This document shows, one piece after another, positions 7,817 through 15,463 of a stretch of DNA of 37,455 bases. Every line of letters begins with the position of its first letter. The first letter of the stretch is position 1. The DNA comes from Acidobacteriota bacterium (GTDB lineage: Bacteria; Acidobacteriota; Vicinamibacteria; Marinacidobacterales; SMYC01). The notes under the pieces are model-generated. The model worked only from the letters and a program-made list of their open reading frames with translations. It ran no database searches and was not told the origin of the DNA. The translations under genes and the position numbers were made by a program. Location: the NCBI GenBank assembly GCA_004356105.1, contig SMYC01000291.1, positions 1 through 37,455 on the forward strand, given 5' to 3'.

Positions 7817-9786
7817 AGACCGTTACCAGAACCTTGTTGTTCGCCACACTATCTCTCATCGCCTTCGGGACGACGCCTTTCGCGGCAACCCAAACGGAGG
7901 TGCCGAGGATCCTGGACATGTTCGCCGTACGCGAAGCAGACGTCTACACCGTCCACATCATTGCGGACGGCGATATCTCGGAGTTCTCGAGCGCGCTCGA
8001 GCGACGAGAGAGCACGTACAAGCTGAGATTGGACGTTCCCGCTCTGCCGCCGATCGATACCCAATACGAGGTGGAGACGCCGTTCAGCCGCCGTTTTCAG
8101 GTATGGCCGATGCAGCTCGAGCAGAAGCTCTATTCCCGTGTCGAGATCGAGCTCGAGATGGAAGCGAGCTCGGTGGTGGGCATGCTGGACGCAACGCATA
8201 TTTTCATCCGCATCCAACGCGAAAGCGCTATCGTCGCCTCCGCGCCGGAATCGGATCCCGTGAGTACTACAACTGAGCCCGTCGCCCAAGAGCACGTCAC
8301 CCAAGAGCCCGCCACCCAAGAGCACGTCACCCAAGAGCCCGCCGCCCAAGAGCCCGCCGCCCAAGAGCCCGTCGCCCAAGAGCCCGTCGCCCAAGAGCCC
8401 GTCGCCCAAGAGCCCGTCGCCCCGGAGCCCGTTGCCCCGGAGCCCGTCGAGCCCGCACCGTCCCCCGCGGTCGCCAAGCGCGCTCCACCGACGCCGGAGC
8501 CACCGTTTTCCGAGGATTCGGACGGCGAGCCCCCCGACTCGGGCCTAACCGCCCTCGTTTCGGGCGACGACGAGCTTTTTCTCAATCTCTTTCCCAAACC
8601 CGGAGGCGACGAGCAGACGCTTTTCAACATCATGCCGGTCGACGACCAGTCTCGCGAAGACGTTCGCGGCATTCGCCTCGGCCGCTTTGCGCTCACGCCG
8701 TCGCTGACAGCGAGCTACGTCCGGGGCAGCAACCTGCTCCTTCAGAGCCAGGATGTGGTCGACGACCGCGCGCTCCTCGTAACTTGGCGTGTGGGCGCCT
8801 CCCTGCTCGATTCGCTCAACACACTCAACTTCACCTACGGGGGCCGTTACCGAGATTTCAAGAGCTTTGAGCTCGAGCACCGCTACACGAACGTGTTCGA
8901 CATCAGCACGAGTATCGCCCCGTCCCCGCGCTCCACATTCGCCATCAACAATCACCTCATTCACGGCAGCTTCGAGAACCGTGAGTTCGATCCCGGCGGC
9001 GAGGTCGTCGGCAATACGGACTCGTTCTACCGGAACTTCACCAATGGAACCTTCTCGATGGATTTAAGCGAACGCCTCGGGGCGGAGATCTCCGGAAGCT
9101 TCAATCGCGTTGGGTTCCTCGAGCCGACCTCGGACTATTTCAGCTACGACCAGTCGAGCCTCGGCGGCGCCTTCGTCTACCACTTGACGCCGCTTTCGAG
9201 CATCGTCGGCGAATATGCACGTACCCGCACGCGTCCGGATCTCAGTCGGCCGGAAGCGGCGTCCGACGGCAACGTCGTCCTCGTCGGGATTCGTGGCGAG
9301 ATCACCGCGCTCATCAGCGGCCACATTCGCGCCGGCTATGCGAGCCAGACCTTTTCAGGAGGCGCGACCCCACAGAGCTTTCGCGGCTTCGTCGCCGATG
9401 GGCGCCTCACCCGAGAGTTCGGTACCGAGACGTCGCTCATGCTCGATTTTGGGCGAAGGACCAACCCCTCCGCTTTTCAAGAGAACGGTTTCTACACATC
9501 GAGCTACGGAACCGCTCGCTTCGTGGCCCCCATCATCGAGAAGGTGCGCTTCACCGCCACCGCGAGCTATTTCGGGAACCGTTACCCACTGAGCGACGTC
9601 GCGACGGACAGTAATCGTCTAGATCGCACGCTCAGCAGCGCCGTCGGCATTTCCTACTTCTTTACAAAGTTGTCCTTCTTCGGTATCGACTACCGGCACG
9701 ATCGTCGCCAGTCGAGCCTCGAGAGGCTCAGCTATCGGAACAACGCAGTGCAGTTCATGATTGGTTTCGGGTTCTTGAATCGGTGA
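7813..9786 (+). CDS. Outer-membrane beta-barrel protein with AMIN-like domain and EPVAQ repeats (Wzp-like porin candidate)
   Basis: A 657-residue secreted protein. Residues 1-25 form a signal peptide (MKTVTRTLL..., hydrophobic core, cleavage near FAA). Residues about 30-145 resemble an AMIN-type beta domain. Residues 155-214 are twelve tandem five-residue repeats of the EPVAQ type. A linker follows, and from about residue 290 to the C-terminal ...FMIGFGFLNR there are alternating amphipathic strands typical of a 14-18 stranded barrel (putative BBP2-like family). It starts at ATG 7813 with GGAGGG, overlapping the WecA-like stop by 4 bases. The next gene encodes an OPX protein too short to make its own outer-membrane helix ring. 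In Myxococcus xanthus, short OPX proteins are paired with beta-barrel porins called Wzp, so this is the likely outer-membrane conduit. The role is inferred from context and topology. Confidence 0.8.
   Translation: MKTVTRTLLFATLSLIAFGTTPFAATQTEVPRILDMFAVREADVYTVHIIADGDISEFSSALERRESTYKLRLDVPALPPIDTQYEVETPFSRRFQVWPMQLEQKLYSRVEIELEMEASSVVGMLDATHIFIRIQRESAIVASAPESDPVSTTTEPVAQEHVTQEPATQEHVTQEPAAQEPAAQEPVAQEPVAQEPVAQEPVAPEPVAPEPVEPAPSPAVAKRAPPTPEPPFSEDSDGEPPDSGLTALVSGDDELFLNLFPKPGGDEQTLFNIMPVDDQSREDVRGIRLGRFALTPSLTASYVRGSNLLLQSQDVVDDRALLVTWRVGASLLDSLNTLNFTYGGRYRDFKSFELEHRYTNVFDISTSIAPSPRSTFAINNHLIHGSFENREFDPGGEVVGNTDSFYRNFTNGTFSMDLSERLGAEISGSFNRVGFLEPTSDYFSYDQSSLGGAFVYHLTPLSSIVGEYARTRTRPDLSRPEAASDGNVVLVGIRGEITALISGHIRAGYASQTFSGGATPQSFRGFVADGRLTREFGTETSLMLDFGRRTNPSAFQENGFYTSSYGTARFVAPIIEKVRFTATASYFGNRYPLSDVATDSNRLDRTLSSAVGISYFFTKLSFFGIDYRHDRRQSSLERLSYRNNAVQFMIGFGFLNR
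8275..8454 (+). repeat. Twelve in-frame 15-bp tandem repeats inside the barrel gene
   Basis: The unit GAGCCCGTCGCCCAA and variants occurs twelve times without a gap, encoding EPVAQ, EHVTQ, EPATQ, EPAAQ, EPVAP and EPVEP. Because each unit is 15 bases, gain or loss keeps the reading frame and only changes the length of the extended Pro-rich linker between the AMIN-like and barrel domains. The inner copies are nearly identical, which suggests recent expansion. Confidence 0.95.
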
Positions 9787-9799
9787 CTCAGCAAATCCC

Positions 9800-10693
9800 A
9801 TGCAAAACGGCGTTCTCTCGACCATCGCCACCGTGACGGCACTCCTCATGGGGAGCCTCGTCGCGGCGCAGGACAACGGAGATATCCCACACGCGTCCAA
9901 GGCGCCCTACCGCGTGGGTCCGGGCGATGTTCTCGAGGTGAAGGTGTACGACGATCCGGATCTCGGCGGACTCTTCACGGTCCAATATGACGGAACTCTC
10001 TCGTTTCCACTGCTCGGCGATGTTCCGATCGACAAGCTGGCGGTGCGCGAAATTCAGGCGAAGCTGGTCGAGTTGCTCGAAAAGGACTTCCTCGTCGACC
10101 CGCAAGTCGTCGTTCGTGTCAAAGAATTTCGCTCGCAGTGGGTCACGCTCATCGGCGAGGTCGCGCGCCCCGGCAAATATTATCTGCAGGGCCCGAAAAA
10201 CCTCCTCGATCTTCTCACTGAAGCGGGCGGTTTCACTTCGCGAGCGAGCGGCGAAGTGATCATCAGCCGACTCACCGAGGACGATCCTCGCCTCTTCATG
10301 ACAGAGGATAACGGCCGCGAGAGCGAAGCGACGATGCGCGTGTTCCTAACGCCAGGGCGGTCGGTCGCCGACCAGAAAGAAGCGCTCTCGCTCGCAATAC
10401 ATAGCGGCGACATCGTCACGGCCACCTCGACGAAGTTTTTCTATATCTCGGGCGAAGTCAAAAAACCGGGCTCCTATCCTGTCCATGCCGGCCTCACGGT
10501 GCTCAAAGCCGTGTCGCTCGCCGGTGGGCTCACCAAGTTCGCCAGCAAAGGGAAAGTCGCGATCCTGCGACAGCGGAGCGACGGAGGGACCGACCGCATC
10601 AAAGTCGATCTAGGAGACATCGAGCGGGGCAAGAATCCCGACGTCCCGCTCGAAGCCGAAGACATCATCAAAGTCGGCAAGAGAGTGTTTTGA
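9800..10693 (+). CDS. Short Wza-like polysaccharide export (OPX) protein
   Basis: A periplasmic export protein of 297 residues. A signal peptide covers residues 1-24 (MQNGVLSTIATVTALLMG...), ending in VAAQ without a lipobox Cys, so it is probably cut by signal peptidase I rather than lipidated. The PF02563 polysaccharide export domain begins with YRVGPGDVLEVKVYDDP (about 34-50). Two SLBB domains follow: VTLIGEVARPGKYYL (about 115-129) and FYISGEVKKPGSYPV (about 214-228). The protein stops right after DIIKVGKRVF, so the C-terminal amphipathic helix that forms the outer-membrane pore of E. coli Wza is absent. That agrees with a separate beta-barrel partner encoded just upstream (13-base gap). 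It is followed after one base by the Wzc-like gene. Confidence 0.92.
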   Translation: MQNGVLSTIATVTALLMGSLVAAQDNGDIPHASKAPYRVGPGDVLEVKVYDDPDLGGLFTVQYDGTLSFPLLGDVPIDKLAVREIQAKLVELLEKDFLVDPQVVVRVKEFRSQWVTLIGEVARPGKYYLQGPKNLLDLLTEAGGFTSRASGEVIISRLTEDDPRLFMTEDNGRESEATMRVFLTPGRSVADQKEALSLAIHSGDIVTATSTKFFYISGEVKKPGSYPVHAGLTVLKAVSLAGGLTKFASKGKVAILRQRSDGGTDRIKVDLGDIERGKNPDVPLEAEDIIKVGKRVF

Positions 10694-10694
10694 C

Positions 10695-12812
10695 ATGGAC
10701 CCCCAAGATTCGCACCATCAGGAGCACACCAACTTGATCGCCGGACTTTCGGGCGAGTTCGACCTCAAATACGGACTGCGTCTTCTTTGGGTCGGCAAGT
10801 CCTGGATCCTCGTGATCGCGCTTCTCGGGCTCGGCGTGGGTTTTCTTGCCACCTTTCTCCAAGTGCCCATCTACAGCGCACGAGCCCTCGTGCAGATCGA
10901 TCCTCCGGGTCAAAACATCTCGCAGCTTTCGAATCCCTACCCGACATCGGCCTTCAACTATTTCGACTACCGCAACTACTACAACACCCAATACCGCATC
11001 ATCAGAAGTAAATCGCTCGGTGAGCGCTCTATCGAAAAACTCGATCTTGCGGACAAGCCGCCTTTCCGGGATGCGAAGGAACCTGGCCGCATCTTCATGA
11101 GCCGCGTCCAAGTGGTTCCGATACCCGACACCCGTCTCGCGCAGATCGTGGTGGAGCACGAAGATCCGCGCGAAGCCGCGCGTTGGGCCGACACGCTGGC
11201 GGAGTCCTATATCGAGCAGAACCTCGCCTCGAAGATCGAGGCGACTCGCAACGTTTATAGCTGGCTGCAAGAACGCCTCGCCGCCGCGGAGGGCGACGTC
11301 AAGAGCTCGGAGAACTCGCTCTACGAATACACGAAACAGCAAGATTTGTTCGTGCCTTCCGGAGGCCAGAGCATCGCGGCTTCTACGATGACCCGGCTGA
11401 ACGAGGAGGCCACCGAAGCGAAGACTCGCCGGATCGAGATCGAGAGCGCGCTCGCACAAGTCGACAAGCTGAAACAGAGCGGTGGCGCACTCGACGCGAT
11501 GCCTCAGATTGCTGCCGATCCGCTCGTCCAACGCCTGAACCTGAGCAAAGCGGAGCTCGAAGTGGAGCGCGTACAGCTCAAGAACCGGTACAAAGAGGGG
11601 CACCCCAAGGTCAAGAAAGTCGTTACCCAAATCGAGCAGCTGCAGGATGCGGTCAGGACGCAAGCGGAGAAACTCGTCGCCGGCATGCGGGCGGACTACC
11701 AGCAGCTTCGGCGCCGAGAGCGCGAGTTGCTGGCCTCCATCAACTCGCAGCGCAAAGAGTCGATCGAAGACAGCCGCAAAACGGTCCAGCTCGAGATGCT
11801 CCAACGAGAGGCCTTATCCAACAAGAGCCTCTACGAAGCGATCCTGCAGAAGATCAAGGAGACGGACGTCGCCTCGAGCTTGCGCGAGAACAACGTTTCG
11901 ATCGTCGAACGCGCGAGCATCTCTGCCGTTCCCATCAGACCACAACCCACGAAGAATTTGGCGATCGCACTCGTTCTGGGAGTGCTCTCCGGCTGCGGCC
12001 TCATCCTGCTTCGCGACTATCTCGACAACACGCTGAAGGAGCAGGAAGATATCGAAAGGCATTTGCGCGTGGATTGTCTCGCGATCGTGCCCGAACACGA
12101 CGCCGCGAATCCAAGCGTCATCACCGAATCCTATCGGACTTTGCGGGCGAGCCTTCTCTTCACCCGAGAGCGCGAGCATGGAAATATGATCCTCGTAACG
12201 AGCTCGATCCCGCAGGAAGGCAAGTCCACGACGGCGGTCAACCTCGCCAAGGCCCTCGCCGAATCGGGGGACCCAACGCTCGTGGTCGATTTCGACTTGA
12301 GGCGCTCGAGCATCCATACACATCTTCGGCTCTACCGCGAGCCCGGCTTGGCGGATTACTGTACGCGCGATTTGAAGCTCGACGTTATCATCCAATCGAC
12401 GCGCGAGCCCCATCTGTCCGCGGTGACATCGGGCAAGCTCCCTCCCAACCCCCCGGCGCTCATCGGAAGCCTCGCGGTAAAGAGATTTCTCGAAGAGTGC
12501 CGCGAGCGCTTCACGTGGATCATCGTGGACGCGCCGCCGATCGTCTCGGTAACCGACCCGCTGCTTCTCGCTAAGGTGTCGGACTTGGTTCTGATGGTCG
12601 TGCAGGCCAATCGAGTGGATCGTAAGCTCGCGAAGCGCTCTCTCAACGCTCTCAAACGGACCGGAGCGCGCGTCGCCGGTGTCGTGCTCAACAGTGTGGA
12701 CCCGAAGCAAGACTCCTACCATTACTACTACAGCTACTACGCCGAACCGGAATCCAAAGTGACCCGCATGCGCCGTCCACCAAACCGCAAAGCAGCCGCA
12801 CGTGGGGCCTAG
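10695..12812 (+). CDS. Wzc-type chain-length regulator and BY tyrosine kinase
   Basis: A 705-residue inner-membrane protein that fuses the Wzz co-polymerase domain to a bacterial tyrosine kinase. TM1 is about residues 37-57, followed by a Wzz domain, a long coiled-coil periplasmic region (about 170-390), and TM2 about 420-440 (LAIALVLGVLSGCGLILL). The cytoplasmic kinase has Walker A IPQEGKSTT (about 503-511), Walker A' TLVVDFDLRR (about 529-538) and Walker B WIIVDAPPI (about 608). The tail holds a tyrosine cluster YHYYYSYY (about 675-682) for trans-autophosphorylation, which cycles oligomerisation in Wzc. All catalytic motifs look intact. It closes the export operon and is followed by the large hairpin repeat at 12853. 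Confidence 0.93.
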   Translation: MDPQDSHHQEHTNLIAGLSGEFDLKYGLRLLWVGKSWILVIALLGLGVGFLATFLQVPIYSARALVQIDPPGQNISQLSNPYPTSAFNYFDYRNYYNTQYRIIRSKSLGERSIEKLDLADKPPFRDAKEPGRIFMSRVQVVPIPDTRLAQIVVEHEDPREAARWADTLAESYIEQNLASKIEATRNVYSWLQERLAAAEGDVKSSENSLYEYTKQQDLFVPSGGQSIAASTMTRLNEEATEAKTRRIEIESALAQVDKLKQSGGALDAMPQIAADPLVQRLNLSKAELEVERVQLKNRYKEGHPKVKKVVTQIEQLQDAVRTQAEKLVAGMRADYQQLRRRERELLASINSQRKESIEDSRKTVQLEMLQREALSNKSLYEAILQKIKETDVASSLRENNVSIVERASISAVPIRPQPTKNLAIALVLGVLSGCGLILLRDYLDNTLKEQEDIERHLRVDCLAIVPEHDAANPSVITESYRTLRASLLFTREREHGNMILVTSSIPQEGKSTTAVNLAKALAESGDPTLVVDFDLRRSSIHTHLRLYREPGLADYCTRDLKLDVIIQSTREPHLSAVTSGKLPPNPPALIGSLAVKRFLEECRERFTWIIVDAPPIVSVTDPLLLAKVSDLVLMVVQANRVDRKLAKRSLNALKRTGARVAGVVLNSVDPKQDSYHYYYSYYAEPESKVTRMRRPPNRKAAARGA

Positions 12813-12852
12813 CGATTCCTATCCGGTCAACTCAAAGCTGAGAGTGTTTCAT

Positions 12853-12949
12853 TTATCCCCACTTGTCCTCCTATCCCCACCTCTCCTTGCCTTTGAACGG
12901 GCTTGAAAAAGCAAGGGGATGTGGGGATAGGAGGAGAGGTGGGGATAAG
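12853..12949. repeat. Full-length copy of the ATCCCCAC/GTGGGGAT hairpin repeat
   Basis: Two arms of about 42 bases, beginning TTATCCCCAC on the left and ending GTGGGGATAAG on the right, pair with only a few mismatches around a short loop (about 12895-12907). Each arm itself contains two copies of an ATCCCCAC-type core. It sits between the convergent ends of the Wzc-like gene and the unknown minus-strand gene. Related half or full copies occur at 18142, 21073, 32951 and 37331, so this is an interspersed family and not only a local terminator. Confidence 0.85.
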
Positions 12950-12988
12950 AAAGAACTATTGATCTTGCTTCAAGAGGCGAGCCCGGGC

Positions 12989-14386
12989 TTACTGCGCGGG
13001 CGCTACCGGGCTGGACACGTCGTGCGGGAGGATGGGCGCTCCCGTCAAGAGTTGAGGCGTGGATGGCGACCCATTCGGATCGGTCCCGGCGGCTTCCGAG
13101 CTCGAAGCAGCGGCGCGCCTCGCCCGGGCGTGGGCCAGGACCTCCATCGCAATCAACTCGTCACGGCATTGAGTCCCCGAAAGTTTGTCGAATCGGTTCG
13201 CCAAACGGCGCGCGGCGCGAACAGCGTCGCGGCGGCGAACGGGCTCGTCGGCGTCTCCGAGCTTGAAGCCCTCGTCCGAAGCGACGCGCAAATATTCTTC
13301 CGCAGAGCTGTCGCGACGCTGCACTTCGATGCGGTCCAACTTGGCTCCGGGCGGAAGTGTGACTTCGATCTCGTGCTCTCCGGCATCGAGCTCGAGCGCC
13401 AGGCTTCGGCGATCTCCGCCGCTCTGACCCGGGACGACCGGACAGGTCACGACACGAAGACAGCGGTCCATGTTCCAGCGCACGGGCGTCGTGCTGAAAT
13501 AGGTCGCTTCGATCGAGTAAATGCCTTTCTCGGAGACCTCGAAGCGGGCGACCGCGGAAACGATATTGGGGCCAGCGGACAGCCAGAACGGGTCGTTCTC
13601 GTCCGACGCGGTCGAGACAGTCACGTCGTCAGACTCCGCGCCCTCCTCGAAGGGATAGACGAAGGTGCGACGAAACTCCTCCCCGCGAATCCTCAAAGCG
13701 TTACCGGCCTCGGGCAGTTCCTTTTCGAGGTCCAACGCGCGGGCGAGCGTCACGGCCATGATTTTGTAAGTCAGAGTCTCGAGCGGCCGCCAACCGCCGT
13801 CCGGCTCGACCGCAAGCATGCAGGGCGGGGTCACGCCGAGGTTTTCGACGCGCGTGCCGTCGATCAACATCAGACTCATCGGATGGTCGCCGGAATCGAG
13901 CGCCACACGATCGAGATCCATCCATCGAGCGGCCGCATCGGGCTGAAAGAGCTCATATTCGTAGCCCGATACTTTCAAGATGGCACCGCCACCACCCATC
14001 TTGACGCGAAAGCCGTAGTCGCCAGGCCGGAGCGTCGCGACTTCGTAAAAAGCTTCGGCGGGCACGCCAGGAACCCCTTGGACAGCTCCGTCCGCGCCCG
14101 CTGTTACGGTGGAACCGTCGAGCAAATGAGAAGCTTCGAACTCGATGCTACTCGTCCAATCCAACCGTGCGAGATAGTCCTCGCTCTTGGGATTTTGAGG
14201 GAGATTCCAGTCGAGCCCGAGGGCCTGGGTCATGTAGACGCCCCATTCGGCCTGGGTGACGACCGTGCTCTGCGCTATGCCGAACCCGAGGGCGGTGCCA
14301 AGCACCGCGAGCAGCAGCAGCCCAACCCCGACGTGACGAAGCCGGTTGGCTCTTCTGGATATGATTCTTTCTTCCTGAGCAGACAT
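12989..14386 (-). CDS. Membrane-anchored extracytoplasmic protein of unknown family
   Basis: I do not recognise this 465-residue protein. It starts with a short basic cytoplasmic tail and one hydrophobic segment at about residues 18-38 (HVGVGLLLLAVLGTALGF...), then a large domain rich in beta strands. Two parts look like carbohydrate-binding-type beta-sandwiches: one around GDYGFRVKMGGGG (about 120) and one ending in AGEHEIEVTLPPGAKLDRIE (about 350), a phrase common at the edge of jelly-roll modules. The C-terminus is Arg/Ala-rich then Ser/Pro-rich. The start ATG at 14386 has GGGGG 9 bases upstream. Two tandem sigma-54 promoter matches lie just upstream. An opposing plus-strand frame across the same region is Arg/His-rich and looks non-coding. 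Proximity to the exporter suggests a cell-surface or polysaccharide-linked role, but this is not proven. Confidence 0.8.
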   Translation of the reverse strand: MSAQEERIISRRANRLRHVGVGLLLLAVLGTALGFGIAQSTVVTQAEWGVYMTQALGLDWNLPQNPKSEDYLARLDWTSSIEFEASHLLDGSTVTAGADGAVQGVPGVPAEAFYEVATLRPGDYGFRVKMGGGGAILKVSGYEYELFQPDAAARWMDLDRVALDSGDHPMSLMLIDGTRVENLGVTPPCMLAVEPDGGWRPLETLTYKIMAVTLARALDLEKELPEAGNALRIRGEEFRRTFVYPFEEGAESDDVTVSTASDENDPFWLSAGPNIVSAVARFEVSEKGIYSIEATYFSTTPVRWNMDRCLRVVTCPVVPGQSGGDRRSLALELDAGEHEIEVTLPPGAKLDRIEVQRRDSSAEEYLRVASDEGFKLGDADEPVRRRDAVRAARRLANRFDKLSGTQCRDELIAMEVLAHARARRAAASSSEAAGTDPNGSPSTPQLLTGAPILPHDVSSPVAPAQ

Positions 14387-14409
14387 AACTTATTACCCCC
14401 GCTGTGTTT

Positions 14410-14425
14410 TGCAACGCGCCTGCCT
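14410..14425 (-). promoter_or_regulatory. Second, weaker sigma-54-like promoter in tandem
   Basis: On the minus strand this reads AGGCAGGCGCGTTGCA, two mismatches from consensus, with both invariant dinucleotides present. It lies exactly 24 bases downstream of the perfect copy and shares the flanking T-rich bases, so it looks like a duplicated promoter. A start from it (about 14399) would remove most of the ribosome site, so it may be a decoy or sigma-54-holoenzyme trap. Confidence 0.5.
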
Positions 14426-14433
14426 ATGTTTTT

Positions 14434-14449
14434 TGCAACGCGCGTGCCA
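14434..14449 (-). promoter_or_regulatory. Perfect sigma-54 (-24/-12) promoter for the minus-strand unknown gene
   Basis: Read on the minus strand the sequence is TGGCACGCGCGTTGCA, a full match to TGGCACG-N4-TTGCW. Transcription would start near 14423, giving a leader of about 37 bases that contains the GGGGG ribosome site before ATG 14386. The geometry is ideal for the gene. Confidence 0.85.
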
Positions 14450-14952
14450 ACCAGGCCAGAGAAGGCGGCAGCCAACTCCCATCGTGACAACGAGTTAACT
14501 CCGTGTCTCGTGACCGCTAAACCGAGACGGGCTCCCCCTGCGGGGAATTCGCCCGCGAGCGAGGGGAGAATCCTCCATCGGGAGCTTGCTACGCCAAATT
14601 GATGGGACGGCCGACGCCAGCAACTTGTCCCGCGGAAGTCCGTGAGGCGAACGAGGACCTGTCCGCCGAAGCCCGTAGGGCGTAGGAGGATGATGGGAAA
14701 ACCCTACATCGAGTATTTGCGCGGGTATCCGCCGCAACATTTGCAAGTCCGGCCATAAGTTCTTTTTCCAGAGGCATTAGCGAAAGCACCGCGCACCTCG
14801 TGCGGCCGACCCAACGCCTCCACTGTCCCAACTAGTAAACCCCATGGGGGGGTTCCACCCATATCGTGGGTCTACGCCCATTGGCGACTGTCCCATAAGT
14901 GCTGTAACATATTGATAGTAAAACATTTATGTGTGCGGCTCATTCTGCTGTC

Positions 14953-14968
14953 TGGCACGCTAGTTGCA
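14953..14968 (+). promoter_or_regulatory. Perfect sigma-54 (-24/-12) promoter ahead of the protease-NTP-regulator genes
   Basis: TGGCACGCTAGTTGCA is a full match to the sigma-54 consensus on the plus strand. The predicted start is near 14979, only 8 bases before ATG 14987, so the GAGGAG at 14971-14976 would not be in the transcript. Either the first gene is translated from a nearly leaderless mRNA, the start is mis-set, or the promoter mainly serves the downstream genes. Confidence 0.75.
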
Positions 14969-14986
14969 CTAGAGGAGCCCGAAAGC

Positions 14987-15463
14987 ATGAGTCCCCGATC
15001 CCGATCCGTCTGCGCAAGCACGAGAGTACCCGAGCTCGTTTCGAGCTTGCTCTCTCAGGGCCTAGACGTTCGGATTCGGCTCTCGGGCTTCAGTATGAAG
15101 CCGCTCGTGCGCTCGGGAAGCGTGCTGCGCTTCTCGGCCACAGCTGAGCCCACGACTGGCGATATCGTGCTGCTACGTTATCCCGGGCAGAAACTGGTGG
15201 CGCACCGCGTGCTGCGGCTCTCGGACGAGAGCGTATGGACAAAGGGTGATTCATGCCGCGCTCCCGATCCTCCCGTCGCTCGGGATCAGGTTCTCGGCGC
15301 CGCGACCTGCTTAGAGGTCGGGCCCGTCGCCATCCCACTCCAGAACAGGACGATGCGATCCCTAGGCCGGCTCGCGAGCGCTGTCTACCCCAAACTCGTT
15401 CTGGCATTTCGTGCTGTTTTCCCGACCAAGCCTCGAAAGGATGAGCTTTCTTGCGCAAGCTGA
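14987..15463 (+). CDS. S24/S26-type serine protease (SipW/Sec11-like), no membrane anchor
   Basis: A 158-residue protein with the signature of signal-peptidase-type enzymes. GFSMKPLV places the putative nucleophile at Ser36. VAHRVL puts His73 where ER-type/SipW peptidases have their general base, and WTKGDS (Asp88), with acidic residues at 94 and 100, matches the TKGD...D segment. So the dyad or triad is Ser-His-Asp, not the Ser-Lys of E. coli LepB. There is no N-terminal transmembrane segment and the C-terminus is only moderately hydrophobic, so it may be soluble or peripheral. Small proteases of this kind often sit beside NTP_transf_5 proteins in polysaccharide or peptide-modification loci. 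The next gene overlaps its end by 13 bases. The substrate is unknown. ATG 14987 has GAGGAG at a suitable distance. Confidence 0.75.
   Translation: MSPRSRSVCASTRVPELVSSLLSQGLDVRIRLSGFSMKPLVRSGSVLRFSATAEPTTGDIVLLRYPGQKLVAHRVLRLSDESVWTKGDSCRAPDPPVARDQVLGAATCLEVGPVAIPLQNRTMRSLGRLASAVYPKLVLAFRAVFPTKPRKDELSCAS

Larger units (their letters stand above)
14387..14986. other. 600-base divergent regulatory region
   Basis: This gap between the divergent unknown gene and the protease gene contains no convincing ORF. It holds sigma-54 promoter matches on both strands (described separately), two copies of ACTGTCCCA (14822-14830 and 14887-14895) upstream of the plus-strand promoter, and a near-palindrome at 14662-14690 (TCCGCC...GCCC-GGGC...GGAGGA). 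There are also G/C-rich inverted stretches around 14530-14580. The size and content fit a shared control region with activator sites about 60-130 bases from the promoter, the usual distance for NtrC-type enhancers. Confidence 0.6.

Noticed and set aside
12853..12949. CRISPR array interpretation of the repeated ATCCCCAC cores
   Set aside because: Cores are arranged as inverted arms with no regular spacers, and no cas genes are present.
12863..14602. Long plus-strand open frame (579 codons) opposite the unknown minus-strand gene
   Set aside because: Its translation is Arg/His/Gly-rich without domain logic and begins inside the hairpin repeat. The minus-strand frame has a clear membrane segment, a ribosome site and sigma-54 promoters.
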